Of a DNA stretch of 54,473 nucleotides, positions 1-8,511 are shown one piece after another. The notes under the pieces are model-generated. The model was not told the origin of the DNA and made no database searches. It saw only the letters and a list, made by a program, of their open reading frames with translations. The stretch is taken from positions 1 through 54,473 of the forward strand of contig UQNA01000011.1 of assembly GCA_900542195.1 (NCBI GenBank). The letters run 5' to 3'. Position 1 is the first letter of the stretch, and every line of letters begins with the position of its first letter. The position numbers and the translations under genes were made by a program. Origin of the DNA: an uncultured Sutterella sp. (GTDB taxonomy: Bacteria > Pseudomonadota > Gammaproteobacteria > Burkholderiales > Burkholderiaceae_F).

Positions 1-53
1 ACGGCATGCCAGGTGGTGTGAGAGGGACGGGCTAAAACCCCTCCCTACTCGAT
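1..53 (+). mobile_element. 3' end of a group II intron (domain VI and part of domain V)
   Basis: The first bases look like the tail of a bacterial group II intron. Positions 21-50 fold as a domain VI hairpin: gagggacggg pairs with the later ccc and tccct around a ctaaaa loop. An unpaired A at 47 would be the branch-point adenosine, seven bases from a 3' end in GAT at 51-53, which fits the AY 3' consensus. Bases 1-20 resemble the 3' strand of domain V. The 3' exon would begin with T54. The rest of the intron lies outside the window. The assignment rests on remembered intron 3' ends and this fold, not on a search. Confidence 0.72.
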
Positions 54-359
54 TGCAGTTAACTTCTTGAAATTATTATTTATTCTTGGCTTGCATATAG
101 GTATGCCCGCCGTTCTCCTTACTAAAGTTCTGTGAGAATAAGATGATCAATAATCGAGTTAGATGCGGCAGACCGTATAACGGTATGCTGGGAAAAGCAA
201 TCTTTGTTGGCGGATTTTCGTAAAGATAGGAAGTTAAGAGTCCTAATTTTCTCTCTGAGATATGGCCATGAAACATTCTGCTCTCATATACGAGGAAGTT
301 CCTATTTAGAAGGACACTGTATCCTGGGACTTCTCTCCCTAGGCATGAATCACGGAGTC
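54..359. other. intergenic stretch after the intron, no gene seen
   Basis: AT-rich sequence between the intron 3' end and the AraC gene tail. Short open frames exist on both strands (76-276 minus, 204-479 plus), but neither has a ribosome binding site or a recognisable protein, and the second runs antisense into the AraC gene. If the intron interrupted a gene here, the downstream part is not recognisable. Confidence 0.5.
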
Positions 360-1253
360 TTAACCTTTTTTTCGAAACGCCAAGGGCGTCAAGCCGGTTC
401 TCTCTCGGAATTTTTTAATGAAATAACTCGAAGACTGAAAACCGGTACGCATACTGATTTGATCAACGGACAGTGGTGACGTTTTTAGAAGTACCGTGGC
501 CTTCTCAATTCTTAGTTCTTCTAAGTACTGAAAAATCGTTCTTCCGGCAATGAGTTTAAAAAGACGGCAGCATTCAGACTGGCTTTTGTGGACTGCTTCT
601 GCAATTTCTTCGAGTGTTATTTTTTCTGAGTAGTGCTCGTTGATGTAGGTGATGATGCTGCAAACCGCTTTTTCCTGCAAACGATTACTATTGGTCCCCT
701 TATCTTCGTCTGAGTGAGAAAGAAGTTCAAGCCACATAGAGGTTAACAAGTTGACAATCTTATATTCATATCCGAATTCTTTGCTTTCCGTGAGTTCGGC
801 AATCCTAAGCGTATTATCTAAAATCTCTTTTTGCCACAAAGTTTCCGGATTAAGTCTGTAGCCGTCTAAAAATAAATTGCTGAGGAAGGGACGTACGTAT
901 TTCTTCTCAAAGACGCTCCCACTAAAAAGACTTAGAAGCACTGGCGAAAAATCTAAGCAGTAATAGGCAGACCTCCATCCTTCGTTCAAAGAGCGGCTCA
1001 TATGAAGTAGTCCGCTGTTAACAAAAAGTCCTTCTCCTTCTTTTAAATGATGACGAACCCTGCCAACTGTGATTTCTACTTCTCCTTCTGCGATCAGAAA
1101 AAACTGCAAGTCTTCATGCCAGTGCCAACTAAGCATTCCACCTGCCATGCGGCGAAAGTCAATCCACTCTACTTCCATCGGAAAAGATGATGAGCCATGA
1201 GCCAGGAGCTCTCTCAAAGAAGTGTCAATATTAAATTTTTCCGTACGAAACAT
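360..1253 (-). CDS. AraC-family transcriptional regulator
   Basis: A 297-residue DNA-binding regulator. The N-terminal half (about residues 15-130) looks like a cupin sensor domain with the HWHEDLQF stretch typical of the AraC ligand-binding barrel. The C-terminal 100 residues carry two helix-turn-helix motifs (ITLEEIAEAVHKSQSECCRLFK, then the PLSVDQISMRTGFQSSSYF segment ending in FRERTGLTP). It is divergent from the YjiH/YjiG/M20/DpaL operon starting at 1399, with 145 bp between them that hold a palindrome, so it is probably the operon's regulator. The inducer is unknown. No clear Shine-Dalgarno precedes the ATG. Confidence 0.9.
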   Translation of the reverse strand: MFRTEKFNIDTSLRELLAHGSSSFPMEVEWIDFRRMAGGMLSWHWHEDLQFFLIAEGEVEITVGRVRHHLKEGEGLFVNSGLLHMSRSLNEGWRSAYYCLDFSPVLLSLFSGSVFEKKYVRPFLSNLFLDGYRLNPETLWQKEILDNTLRIAELTESKEFGYEYKIVNLLTSMWLELLSHSDEDKGTNSNRLQEKAVCSIITYINEHYSEKITLEEIAEAVHKSQSECCRLFKLIAGRTIFQYLEELRIEKATVLLKTSPLSVDQISMRTGFQSSSYFIKKFRERTGLTPLAFRKKG

Positions 1254-1287
1254 AATTTTGGGATATTCATAAGATAGTTATATTTTT

Positions 1288-1315
1288 ATCCAATATTTTA
1301 TTACATATATTGGAT
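1288..1315. promoter_or_regulatory. 9-bp inverted repeat in the divergent AraC/operon promoter region
   Basis: ATCCAATAT at 1288-1296 and ATATTGGAT at 1307-1315 are perfect inverted arms separated by 10 bases of AT-rich sequence. They lie between the AraC gene and the operon it faces. This is a candidate operator. Which protein binds is an inference from position. Confidence 0.5.
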
Positions 1316-1398
1316 ATTTAAGATTATTGTTATATACGAGTTTAGTGTTGTTCCTCTCTTAACTCATTTAATACTCAAAACTATCCAAGGAGAACCTC

Positions 1399-2091
1399 AT
1401 GAATAACTCCATTAATCAGGAATTAGAAGCTGGATCATTTGTCTCAAGTTCCGGCTCAAACATTCAAAACATCAAACGTATGGCATGCGGCTATATTTCT
1501 TTATTTGCCGCGCTTGTTTTCTTCTCTGGCGCTCTTCACGGAATACAGTCTGGTTGGGGCGCGTTGGACTTCGCTAACATTGTCGGTCACTTCGGCACAA
1601 TGGGAGACCTCGGCGTTAATTTCAAGGGCAAAGGCGGTTTCGGCGCACAGGACGGTTTTCTTTTTGCGCTTGGTATTGTGCCTGGCATGATGCTGGCGTT
1701 GGGAATTATTAACGTTGTTGACCATTTGCACGGCTTAGAAGCCGCACGCAAGCTGTTAACACCAATCCTTAAACCGATTATGGGAATTCCGGGTGTCGCC
1801 GCTTTGGCACTTATTTGCAGCCTGCAAACGACAGACGGTGGTGCCGCAATGACCAGAGACTTAGTTGAGTCGGGGCACCTCACCGACAGAGAAAGAGCTA
1901 TTTTTGTGGCCTTCCAGTTCTCCGCCGGTTCGACGGTTGATAACTATTTATCAACGGGCAGCGCGCTATTTGCTTTCCTCACGCTTCCTATCGGAGTGCC
2001 ATTCATCTTTCTTTTCATCTTCAAGATATTCGGTGCCAACTTGATGCGCATTTACTTGAGACGTTTTTCGGATGAAGAAATTAAGAACTAA
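1399..2091 (+). CDS. YjiH-like membrane protein, nucleoside-recognition (Gate) domain
   Basis: A 230-residue polytopic inner-membrane protein resembling E. coli YjiH: hydrophobic segments at about 30-52, 85-105, 125-145 and 195-220, and the conserved GGAAMTRDLVESGHL and QFSAGSTVDNYL stretches of the Gate/nucleoside-recognition family. The family is thought to form transporters together with a smaller partner; its substrate is not established. The start follows a strong ribosome binding site (aaggag). It is first in an operon with a YjiG-like partner, an amidohydrolase and diaminopropionate ammonia-lyase, so it probably takes up the amidohydrolase's substrate. In E. coli, yjiH-yjiG stand next to the isoaspartyl dipeptidase gene iadA, another amide hydrolase. 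Confidence 0.75.
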   Translation: MNNSINQELEAGSFVSSSGSNIQNIKRMACGYISLFAALVFFSGALHGIQSGWGALDFANIVGHFGTMGDLGVNFKGKGGFGAQDGFLFALGIVPGMMLALGIINVVDHLHGLEAARKLLTPILKPIMGIPGVAALALICSLQTTDGGAAMTRDLVESGHLTDRERAIFVAFQFSAGSTVDNYLSTGSALFAFLTLPIGVPFIFLFIFKIFGANLMRIYLRRFSDEEIKN

Positions 2092-2117
2092 CGCTAAATC
2101 CAATAAAGGAAAACAAA

Positions 2118-2591
2118 ATGTCTGCTTCTTCAGAAATTATTCAAAAAAAGACTATCGCTGATGTATTCGTTGAAGGTGCTCTTAAAGGCTGGAATATCGG
2201 CGTTAAAAGTACTGTCCCTAATGTGCTTATGGCCTTTGCTGTCATCGCTGTTCTTAAAATAACCGGCTTTCTTGACCTGGTCGCTGTTGTCTTTGATCCT
2301 GTCATGGCTATTTTTTCTCTTCCCGGCGTGGCAATCACAGTGCTCATCGGTGCGTGGCTTTCCATGGGAGGCGGTGTCGGAATTGCTGCTAGCCTCTATG
2401 CCCAAGGTCTTTTGACAGGCGAGCAGGTAACGATCCTTATTCCGGCAATTTTCCTTATGGGGGCCCAGCTCCAATACTGGGGACGCGTCCTTGGAACTTC
2501 CGGCGTTCAAGCCAAGTTCTACAAAGTTTATTTTGCTATTTCAATTTTGAATTCGATTATCTGCATGTTCCTTATGCAGTTCATCGTTTAA
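2118..2591 (+). CDS. YjiG-like membrane protein, partner of the YjiH-like protein
   Basis: A 157-residue membrane protein matching E. coli YjiG (about 153 residues) in size and pattern. Hydrophobic segments lie near residues 30-50, 55-80, 95-115 and 130-155, with a GGGVGIAASLYAQGLL loop typical of the Gate-domain family. It starts 26 bp after the YjiH-like gene with its own aaagga site and probably forms the second half of a two-component transporter. The next gene begins 12 bp later. The substrate is unknown; the operon suggests an acylated or peptide-bound amino acid. Confidence 0.72.
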   Translation: MSASSEIIQKKTIADVFVEGALKGWNIGVKSTVPNVLMAFAVIAVLKITGFLDLVAVVFDPVMAIFSLPGVAITVLIGAWLSMGGGVGIAASLYAQGLLTGEQVTILIPAIFLMGAQLQYWGRVLGTSGVQAKFYKVYFAISILNSIICMFLMQFIV

Positions 2592-2603
2592 GGAGACCAC
2601 ATC

Positions 2604-3710
2604 ATGACTAAACCTCTTCTTGATATTTATGCAGATCTTCACAACATTGCAGAGCCGGCATGGAAAGAAAACAAAACAGCAGCTTACATTGCCAATTATC
2701 TAAAGGCACTCCCGGGATTTGAAGTTCAATCTGGTGTAGCCGGAGGTACCGGAGTCGTTGCTGTTCTGAAAGGTAAAATGCCCGGAGATAAAGTTGGATT
2801 TAGAGCAGACATCGATGCCCTTCTATTTAACAAAGACGGAAAAACTACAGCTGTCCATGCTTGCGGGCATGATTCGCATGTTGCCATGCTTCTTGCTTTT
2901 GCTGACCAAGTGAGTAAAACCGGAATTAATCGCGGTGAATTAAAACTTATCTTCCAGCCGGCAGAAGAAGTCGATACCGGTTCACGAGCTGTTATTAAAG
3001 ATAAAGTAGTCGATGATTTGGATTGGCTTTTTGCCATGCACTTGAGACCATTTCAAGAGTTAAATTCCAATGAATGCTGCCCGCTTCTGCAGCATGGTTC
3101 TAATTACTGCATTCAAGCAGTTATTCACGGGAAAGGCGCTCATGCAGGCAGACCTCATCTAGCGGTTAACACAGCAGAAATCGCCGTTCAGATTATCAAT
3201 GCAGTTAATTCGCTTCGAGAAGATCCCAGCATTCAGCATAGCGCCAAGATTACAAAGATTATGGCCGGAGGAAAATCTCTAAATACTATTCCGGACTGCT
3301 GCGAGATTGCATTCGACTTGAGAGCGCAAACTAATGAAATCATGCGCAGCCTTATCAGCAAGATTTCTTCAATTATTGAATCAGTTCCTAAGCTCTACGG
3401 AGGGTCTGCGGAGATTACACAAGTGGAAGGAGTTCCTGCTGCAGAAATTGATGAAGATGCTATCAAGGTAGCCAAGAATGCTTTAGTAAAAGTGGTAGGA
3501 GCTGAAAATATCGTGGATAAACTTGTTTCTCCGGGGGCAGACGATTTCCACTTCTACAAACTTCACAAACCGACTCTTAAGGCCGCTTATATGGGTATCG
3601 GCTGCGGACTTACTCCAGGCCTTCACGATCCGGAAATGCACTTTGATCAAGAAGCTCTATTTAAGGGACCAAAGATTTACCAAGAAATCGTCAACCAGAT
3701 TCTTATGTAG
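2604..3710 (+). CDS. M20-family amidohydrolase (HipO/AbgA type)
   Basis: A 368-residue metal-dependent amidohydrolase. Ligand motifs of the family are visible: HACGHDSH at 85-92 (Cys87, His89), the Glu pair 121-122 in FQPAEE, MHLRPF near residue 150, and a C-terminal GLHDPEMHF histidine. No signal peptide is seen, so it is cytoplasmic. The family removes acyl or aminoacyl groups from amino acids. Lying between a YjiHG-type transporter and diaminopropionate ammonia-lyase, it probably frees 2,3-diaminopropionate or a related amino acid from an N-acyl or peptide form. E. coli also pairs an M20 protein (YgeY) with this lyase (YgeX). Substrate specificity is inference. Confidence 0.85.
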   Translation: MTKPLLDIYADLHNIAEPAWKENKTAAYIANYLKALPGFEVQSGVAGGTGVVAVLKGKMPGDKVGFRADIDALLFNKDGKTTAVHACGHDSHVAMLLAFADQVSKTGINRGELKLIFQPAEEVDTGSRAVIKDKVVDDLDWLFAMHLRPFQELNSNECCPLLQHGSNYCIQAVIHGKGAHAGRPHLAVNTAEIAVQIINAVNSLREDPSIQHSAKITKIMAGGKSLNTIPDCCEIAFDLRAQTNEIMRSLISKISSIIESVPKLYGGSAEITQVEGVPAAEIDEDAIKVAKNALVKVVGAENIVDKLVSPGADDFHFYKLHKPTLKAAYMGIGCGLTPGLHDPEMHFDQEALFKGPKIYQEIVNQILM

Positions 3711-3728
3711 AAAGACAGGAGAAGAGAC

Positions 3729-4919
3729 ATGAAACTTATCCATAGAAATAAGCGAATTCGTGAATCCTGCGATGTTGATAAGATTTTTGATATCAAAGCA
3801 GCCGAAGAATCTCTAAGCTTTCACAAATCTATTCCGGGATATCGGCAAACGGATCTCGTGGAATTGAAGGGACTCGCAAAGAAGTTAGGAATCGGTTCTT
3901 TGTATGTTAAGGACGAGAGCAAGAGGTTTCAGCTCAATTCGTTCAAAGGTCTCGGTGGAAGCCGCTGTGTTGCCGAATACATGAGTCGATACTTAGGAAT
4001 GACCTCTGAGAAGCTAGATTTCGTTAAGCTCTGCGAAGCTAGCGCCAAAGTTCCCAATACTCTTACATTTTGCTCAGCTACAGACGGCAACCACGGCCAC
4101 GGAATCGCATGGGCCTGCAAAGAGATGGGGCAGAAATGTGTGATTTACCTGCCTGCCGGAAGTGCTGAAGAAAGAATCCGCACGATTCAAAACCTCGGTG
4201 CAAAAACATTTGTGACCGATAAAAACTACGACGGCACTTATGAAATTGCAAAAGCCGCTGCTGAGAAAAACGGTTGGGTGTTTGTTCAGGACACCGACAA
4301 CGGAGAAAAATCAGAGACGGTTGCCATCATTATGAAAGGCTACCTCACGCTGGCATTGGAAACGCTAAGACAGCTTGGAGACAGTGTTCCGACCCACATC
4401 TTTCTTCAAGCCGGCTGCGGTTCTTTTGCCGGGGCCATGGTCGCTTTCTTCTGTAACTTCTACAAAGACAAAGCGCCAAAAATCCTCATTGCTGAGGCTG
4501 ATAATGCAGCCTGCGTCTTTAAGACCGCTGAGAAGGATGATGGCGAACTTCAAGTGGTTGAAGGAGATCTGCGTACGATTATGGCCGGACTTTCATGTGG
4601 TGTTCCGTGCAGACTTGGCTGGGATATCCTTGAGCAGCACGCTGAGTGGTTTGCTGCGCTTCCGGATTATTTAGCAGCAGAAACCATGCGCACCCTTGCT
4701 AGGCCAATTGACGGCGATAGGCCTATCGTTACCGGAGAGAGTGGGGCGGCTGGAGTTGCAGCTCTCATTGAAATAATGACGGATCCTCGTTTTGAGAAAC
4801 AGCGTCAAGCTATGGGGCTAGATGAGAATGCAAAGGTGCTGTGCATTTCGACTGAAGGCAACACCGATAAGGCTAATTATCAAAGAATCATGGAAGGAGC
4901 TTATCCAAGACACGCTTAG
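3729..4919 (+). CDS. dpaL: 2,3-diaminopropionate ammonia-lyase
   Basis: A 396-residue PLP enzyme of fold type II that converts 2,3-diaminopropionate to pyruvate and two ammonia. It aligns by eye along its length with E. coli YgeX/DpaL: KDESKRFQLNSFKGLGG with the Schiff-base lysine at Lys73; SATDGNHGHG with Asp119, the residue used for the D-isomer in the E. coli enzyme; LQAGCGSFAGA for phosphate binding; and STEGNTDK near the C-terminus. It is the last gene of the operon from 1399, starts 18 bp after the amidohydrolase with a ggag site, and is followed by a terminator. Serine dehydratase-type activity is a less likely alternative. Confidence 0.9.
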   Translation: MKLIHRNKRIRESCDVDKIFDIKAAEESLSFHKSIPGYRQTDLVELKGLAKKLGIGSLYVKDESKRFQLNSFKGLGGSRCVAEYMSRYLGMTSEKLDFVKLCEASAKVPNTLTFCSATDGNHGHGIAWACKEMGQKCVIYLPAGSAEERIRTIQNLGAKTFVTDKNYDGTYEIAKAAAEKNGWVFVQDTDNGEKSETVAIIMKGYLTLALETLRQLGDSVPTHIFLQAGCGSFAGAMVAFFCNFYKDKAPKILIAEADNAACVFKTAEKDDGELQVVEGDLRTIMAGLSCGVPCRLGWDILEQHAEWFAALPDYLAAETMRTLARPIDGDRPIVTGESGAAGVAALIEIMTDPRFEKQRQAMGLDENAKVLCISTEGNTDKANYQRIMEGAYPRHA

Positions 4920-4959
4920 TAAACAACTTCAAAACTGAAAGTAGAGAGAAACCATTTTC

Positions 4960-5006
4960 GGGGAACATACTTCTGCTCGGAGTCAGAAAAGAGTTCCCCG
5001 TTTTTT
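4960..5006 (+). terminator. rho-independent terminator after dpaL
   Basis: cggggaac (4960-4967) pairs with gttccccg (4993-5000) and six T follow at once. The loop is long (25 bases), but the stem is perfect and GC-rich. It ends the dpaL operon. Confidence 0.75.
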
Positions 5007-5244
5007 ATTGGAGATCTAACCGATCCTCCTAATCCTACGTATCCGGTATCCGGGGTAGATTGGCTCGAAAGAAAAGACCTCCATCAATTATTCTTTTCTT
5101 TTTTTACAAGAGTTATCCTTGTAGATAGCTTGGTAATCCTGTCTTCTAATTAAAACTTTGGTTTGAACGAAAGCTAATATTAAAGCGTAAACTCTTTTGG
5201 AGAAGAGAACAACATCCCATTGTTTTATCTAAGAAATCTTAATC

Positions 5245-5532
5245 TCACAGACCATATCTTGTTCGAAGTTCAGTAAAAACAACTTCAACGGGAATGCCTT
5301 TGCCTTCTTCAATTTGTTTATATCCTTTTTCTAATTCGGCATAAAATTGTGCTGCTGAAAGTTGGCTAATATTCAAAGGTCGCTTTGTTTTCAATTCTGT
5401 TGTGACTTGCCTGTGGAAGCTCTTTTGCTTGAGAGACAAATTTGGGCTTTTTTTTGTTGAAATGTCTTCCACCTGCAGAGTAGACGCCTTCTTCTTCGAG
5501 TCCATAGCTTTTCTCTTGCCGTTTCTAGTCAT
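5245..5532 (-). CDS. small basic protein, antitoxin-like C-terminus
   Basis: A 95-residue protein starting at ATG 5532, with a GAGG 10 bases upstream. The first 45 residues are lysine-rich and low in complexity. The last 38 residues (FYAELEKGYKQIEEGKGIPVE, ending FTELRTRYGL) resemble the C-terminal segment of RelB/Phd-type antitoxins, which commonly read DxEELxxGxADIxAGRVxPxEEVFxELRxRYGL. No toxin frame follows: downstream (5244 to 4920, minus strand) only short open frames exist. It may be an orphan or leftover antitoxin. The function is uncertain. Confidence 0.5.
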   Translation of the reverse strand: MTRNGKRKAMDSKKKASTLQVEDISTKKSPNLSLKQKSFHRQVTTELKTKRPLNISQLSAAQFYAELEKGYKQIEEGKGIPVEVVFTELRTRYGL

Positions 5533-5679
5533 GCGTTCTACCAACCTCAAAATCCTTTAGATAAACGTTAAGCGAACATTTTAGGCTTTCTGATACATCT
5601 CTTTTCAAGAGATCCAAAAATTTAGACTACTCCTATTCTTCTTATAATTAAAGAAAACGTTAAGGATCCAAGTAAAACA

Positions 5680-7269
5680 ATGAAGGGAGAACTTCCGGAT
5701 AAATTATCCCTAGGAACATCTTCTTTTGCCGCACTCCGGAAAGAAGGCCAGATTTACGTAGATAAGACGGACTGCATATATAAATTAGCTTCTAGGAGAG
5801 GTAAATTTTTCTTAACGCGGCCTAGAAGATTCGGGAAGTCCCTGTTGATTTCCACTTTTGAATCTTTGTTCCTGTATGGCTTAAGAGACTTTAAGGGACT
5901 GAATATTGAGAAGCTTTGGAAAGACGAAGAGCAGTACCAGGTAGTCCGCCTGGATTTTTCCAGAGTTAAGCCAAATACTTCTTTCGAGGAGTTCCGAATC
6001 TATTGCGACGACTATTTGTCTTCCAAGTTCCAAAAGATTGGCTTCAGCAGAAATCATGAAAACCACTTTTCGAATCAACTTGATTTCTTTCTTTCCAATC
6101 TTCCGAATTCTTCATTGGTTATATTGATTGACGAATACGATGCTCCGTTAACAGCTTGCTTGGACAACCCGGAACTCCTGAGAAAGGTAAGCAATTATTT
6201 TTCCAGGTTTTACTCCATCCTTAAAGCAAATGACGCTCCTCTTCGATTTCTCTTCGTTACCGGCATAACCAGATTCAATACGGACATTGTCTTTTCCGGC
6301 CTAGATAATCTTGAGGATTTGAGTTTTCTTCGGGAATATGGGACTGTTCTAGGCTTCACCTCCGATGAGGTTAAGAAGTCTTTTGAAGGACATTTGTCTG
6401 TGTCTTCCAAAATATTGAGAATGGATCCCGAAGCTTTACAAGAGGTCCTGGAAAAGTATTACGGAGGATACTGCTTCTCAGAGACTGGGACTCAAAGTGT
6501 TATTTCTCCTTGGTCGTTATTGAATTTTTTGGCGAGACCTTGTGGAGGCTTTAAAGACTATTGGTTTGAAAGCGGTGGTAGACCCAGTGAGTTGCTAAAG
6601 TACTTCAAGTCTGACTTCTTGCGTGATCCGGAAGAATTCGGAAAAGAAAAGGCTTTGGCTCTTTCAACTTTGTCGTTTTCATCAGACATTGAAAATTTTT
6701 CAGATGTAGGACTTTTAACTCAAGCCGGTTATCTCACAATCAAAGCTGTAAAGTACGGTGATACTGTTTTTGTCGGATATCCTAACAAGGAAGTACAGAA
6801 AGCCATTGCTCAACTTTATGTGGAACAGTTGCTGAACGGACGTGTTGCCGGACAAGTTGGCGCGGGTCCTATCGTGGATGTTCTTAGTGAAGAAGGAGCT
6901 GGATCAGTCTTTCACATATTGAATCGATTATTTAATGCCGTTGACTATTCCCGCTATCCTGTCAGAGACGAAGCTTCTGTGCGGGCTTTTGTGCAGGTGT
7001 ATCTTTCCGCAGCCGGTTTGGATCCTAAGATAGGACATGGCGAGGCTCAAGTGCATACGGATTTAGAAGTGAAAGCTGGTGTGAGAAATTGGATTTTCGA
7101 ATTCACAGTGGCACGCCCTGATGAAAACGCAAAAATTAAATTAGCGGAAGCTTTACAACAAATTAAGGTGAGATACTACCGTTCGGATAGCATCTATAGT
7201 GACGTCAGACGAGTTGCTCTTGTATTCAGTATTGGAAAGCGAGAATTTGTTGAATGGAAAGAGTGTTAA
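5680..7269 (+). CDS. AAA-ATPase-like protein with C-terminal PD-(D/E)XK domain
   Basis: A 529-residue protein of the widespread 'AAA-ATPase-like' family (PF09820 type), frequent in gut bacteria and often in many paralogous copies. The N-terminal pattern FAALRKEGQIYVDKT, then RPRRFGKSLL at 47-56 (P-loop Lys53), and LVILIDEYDAPL near residue 145 (Walker B-like) are diagnostic. The C-terminus matches the PDDEXK_9 domain, with Asp461 and the strand IFEFT at 472-476. In most relatives that strand ends in E-F-K; here the lysine is Thr476, so nuclease activity is doubtful. Function is unknown; mobile-element and defence roles have been proposed for the family. Confidence 0.85.
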   Translation: MKGELPDKLSLGTSSFAALRKEGQIYVDKTDCIYKLASRRGKFFLTRPRRFGKSLLISTFESLFLYGLRDFKGLNIEKLWKDEEQYQVVRLDFSRVKPNTSFEEFRIYCDDYLSSKFQKIGFSRNHENHFSNQLDFFLSNLPNSSLVILIDEYDAPLTACLDNPELLRKVSNYFSRFYSILKANDAPLRFLFVTGITRFNTDIVFSGLDNLEDLSFLREYGTVLGFTSDEVKKSFEGHLSVSSKILRMDPEALQEVLEKYYGGYCFSETGTQSVISPWSLLNFLARPCGGFKDYWFESGGRPSELLKYFKSDFLRDPEEFGKEKALALSTLSFSSDIENFSDVGLLTQAGYLTIKAVKYGDTVFVGYPNKEVQKAIAQLYVEQLLNGRVAGQVGAGPIVDVLSEEGAGSVFHILNRLFNAVDYSRYPVRDEASVRAFVQVYLSAAGLDPKIGHGEAQVHTDLEVKAGVRNWIFEFTVARPDENAKIKLAEALQQIKVRYYRSDSIYSDVRRVALVFSIGKREFVEWKEC

Positions 7270-7933
7270 GTTTATAGGCCCAAGGCCTTCGAATCACTCC
7301 GCCTTCCAGAGGTGTGGCCGAGGACGGAAAGTTTTGTGACACAGGAAAAATCTCTATTCCAAAATCTTTTTGACTGCCGTAAAGTAGCGAGAACAATTTC
7401 TTCAGCAGCGTTTCATCGATCTTGAAATTAATTCCCATATCTTTAAGGCCAGAAATAAATATTCTGTGGGGGGAGTGTTGTCTTACCGGCTTGCTAATGC
7501 ATGGTAATTCTAAAAGATAGAGTAGGCATCATGCCCGCTGGCGAAGAACTTGCTACTGGGCGGTTGACTGTCTTGATGTTGAAGCAGTTGCTTTACAGAG
7601 CAGGATATAGCGAATTTGAATAACGTAAGTGCTCTTGTTGTACGTTGTGTGACCAAAAGTTGATTGATGGCAGAAAGACAATTTCCGCGCAGTCGGTTTT
7701 AAAACTTTTAATCATTTTTTCCGCAGGCTTTCGGACTGAATTAAAGAAAAATTTCCTTTGGTTGTTCCTCTTAAAAAATTCATTAGCCGACAGATAACAA
7801 GACAAGAAATAACAGGCAAAAACCTTTTCGAGTTCTCAGAGAATCAATGAGAAGGATACAGCTTCAGGACATTCCATAAAAACTAAAGCAAGCGAGAAAA
7901 ATTACCCATGTCCAATTAGTAAAGGAGAGATTC
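7270..7933. other. 664-bp intergenic region, no gene supported
   Basis: The region contains only weak minus-strand frames (7226-7438 and 7593-7805) with no ribosome binding site, no family resemblance and biased composition. It may be decayed accessory DNA. A ribosome binding site (aaaggagag) at the right edge belongs to the gene at 7934. Confidence 0.5.
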
Positions 7934-8446
7934 ATGAGTCTAGTAGAACTTAGACAGGCATTTGAGCCGTACAGAAAGCCAATGTTGATGGTTTTTCCGG
8001 ATCCGGCCGGAGGATATTTCATAGATGCGATGTCCAAGTTGCAATTCTGTGATCTCAAGTACGCTGAGGATCCATATCTCGGGCCCTCCGTTTCGTTGTG
8101 GAGGACAGATGAAAATGGGGAGTACTCGCGCATGTTTGTCTGGGCTTGTTGCTTGGACTTCATAGATATGATTGATGATTCAATTGAGACTTATATCGCT
8201 GAGGTGGCTTCCAGAAAAGGTTTCACAGTTGAATTTTTCTCTGACGCCGACACCTTGATCAATGCGACGTTGCCCACGTACCTCGAGGATCCTACCTACA
8301 GTGCGCTTGATCTGTATGTTTTTCGAGAACAGATTCTTTACTACAAAGACTCTTTCCCGTTATCTGCCGAATCTCATAAAAAACTTGAAGAAGCTATCAA
8401 AGAGCTGAGGAAAAGAAAGGTTCCGGGGCACTTCCGGTGCCGTTAA
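7934..8446 (+). CDS. hypothetical protein, 170 residues
   Basis: Not recognised. A soluble acidic protein with no signal peptide or membrane segment. Aromatic-rich stretches (GGYFIDAMSKLQFCDLKY, then MFVWACCLDFIDMIDD) are followed by a helical, lysine-rich C-terminus (ESHKKLEEAIKELRKRK). The start has a strong aaaggag site eight bases upstream, which supports real expression. It lies alone, facing the DASS transporter gene across 110 bp. No function can be assigned. Confidence 0.65.
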   Translation: MSLVELRQAFEPYRKPMLMVFPDPAGGYFIDAMSKLQFCDLKYAEDPYLGPSVSLWRTDENGEYSRMFVWACCLDFIDMIDDSIETYIAEVASRKGFTVEFFSDADTLINATLPTYLEDPTYSALDLYVFREQILYYKDSFPLSAESHKKLEEAIKELRKRKVPGHFRCR

Positions 8447-8511
8447 TTTCGTTGGAATACAACGGATTGGATAACTCAAGTTTGGTTAGGAGGAAGTTTT
8501 AAAGAGGTCGG

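Noticed and set aside
204..479. 91-codon plus-strand frame near the left end
   Set aside because: No ribosome site; its second half is antisense to the AraC gene and the composition is unlike the neighbouring genes.
4920..5244. Toxin gene downstream of the antitoxin-like gene
   Set aside because: Only frames shorter than about 25 codons are present on the minus strand; none resembles RelE or ParE.
7226..7805. Two short minus-strand frames in the 7270-7933 gap
   Set aside because: No ribosome sites and no recognisable protein; the first overlaps the 3' end of the AAA-ATPase gene.
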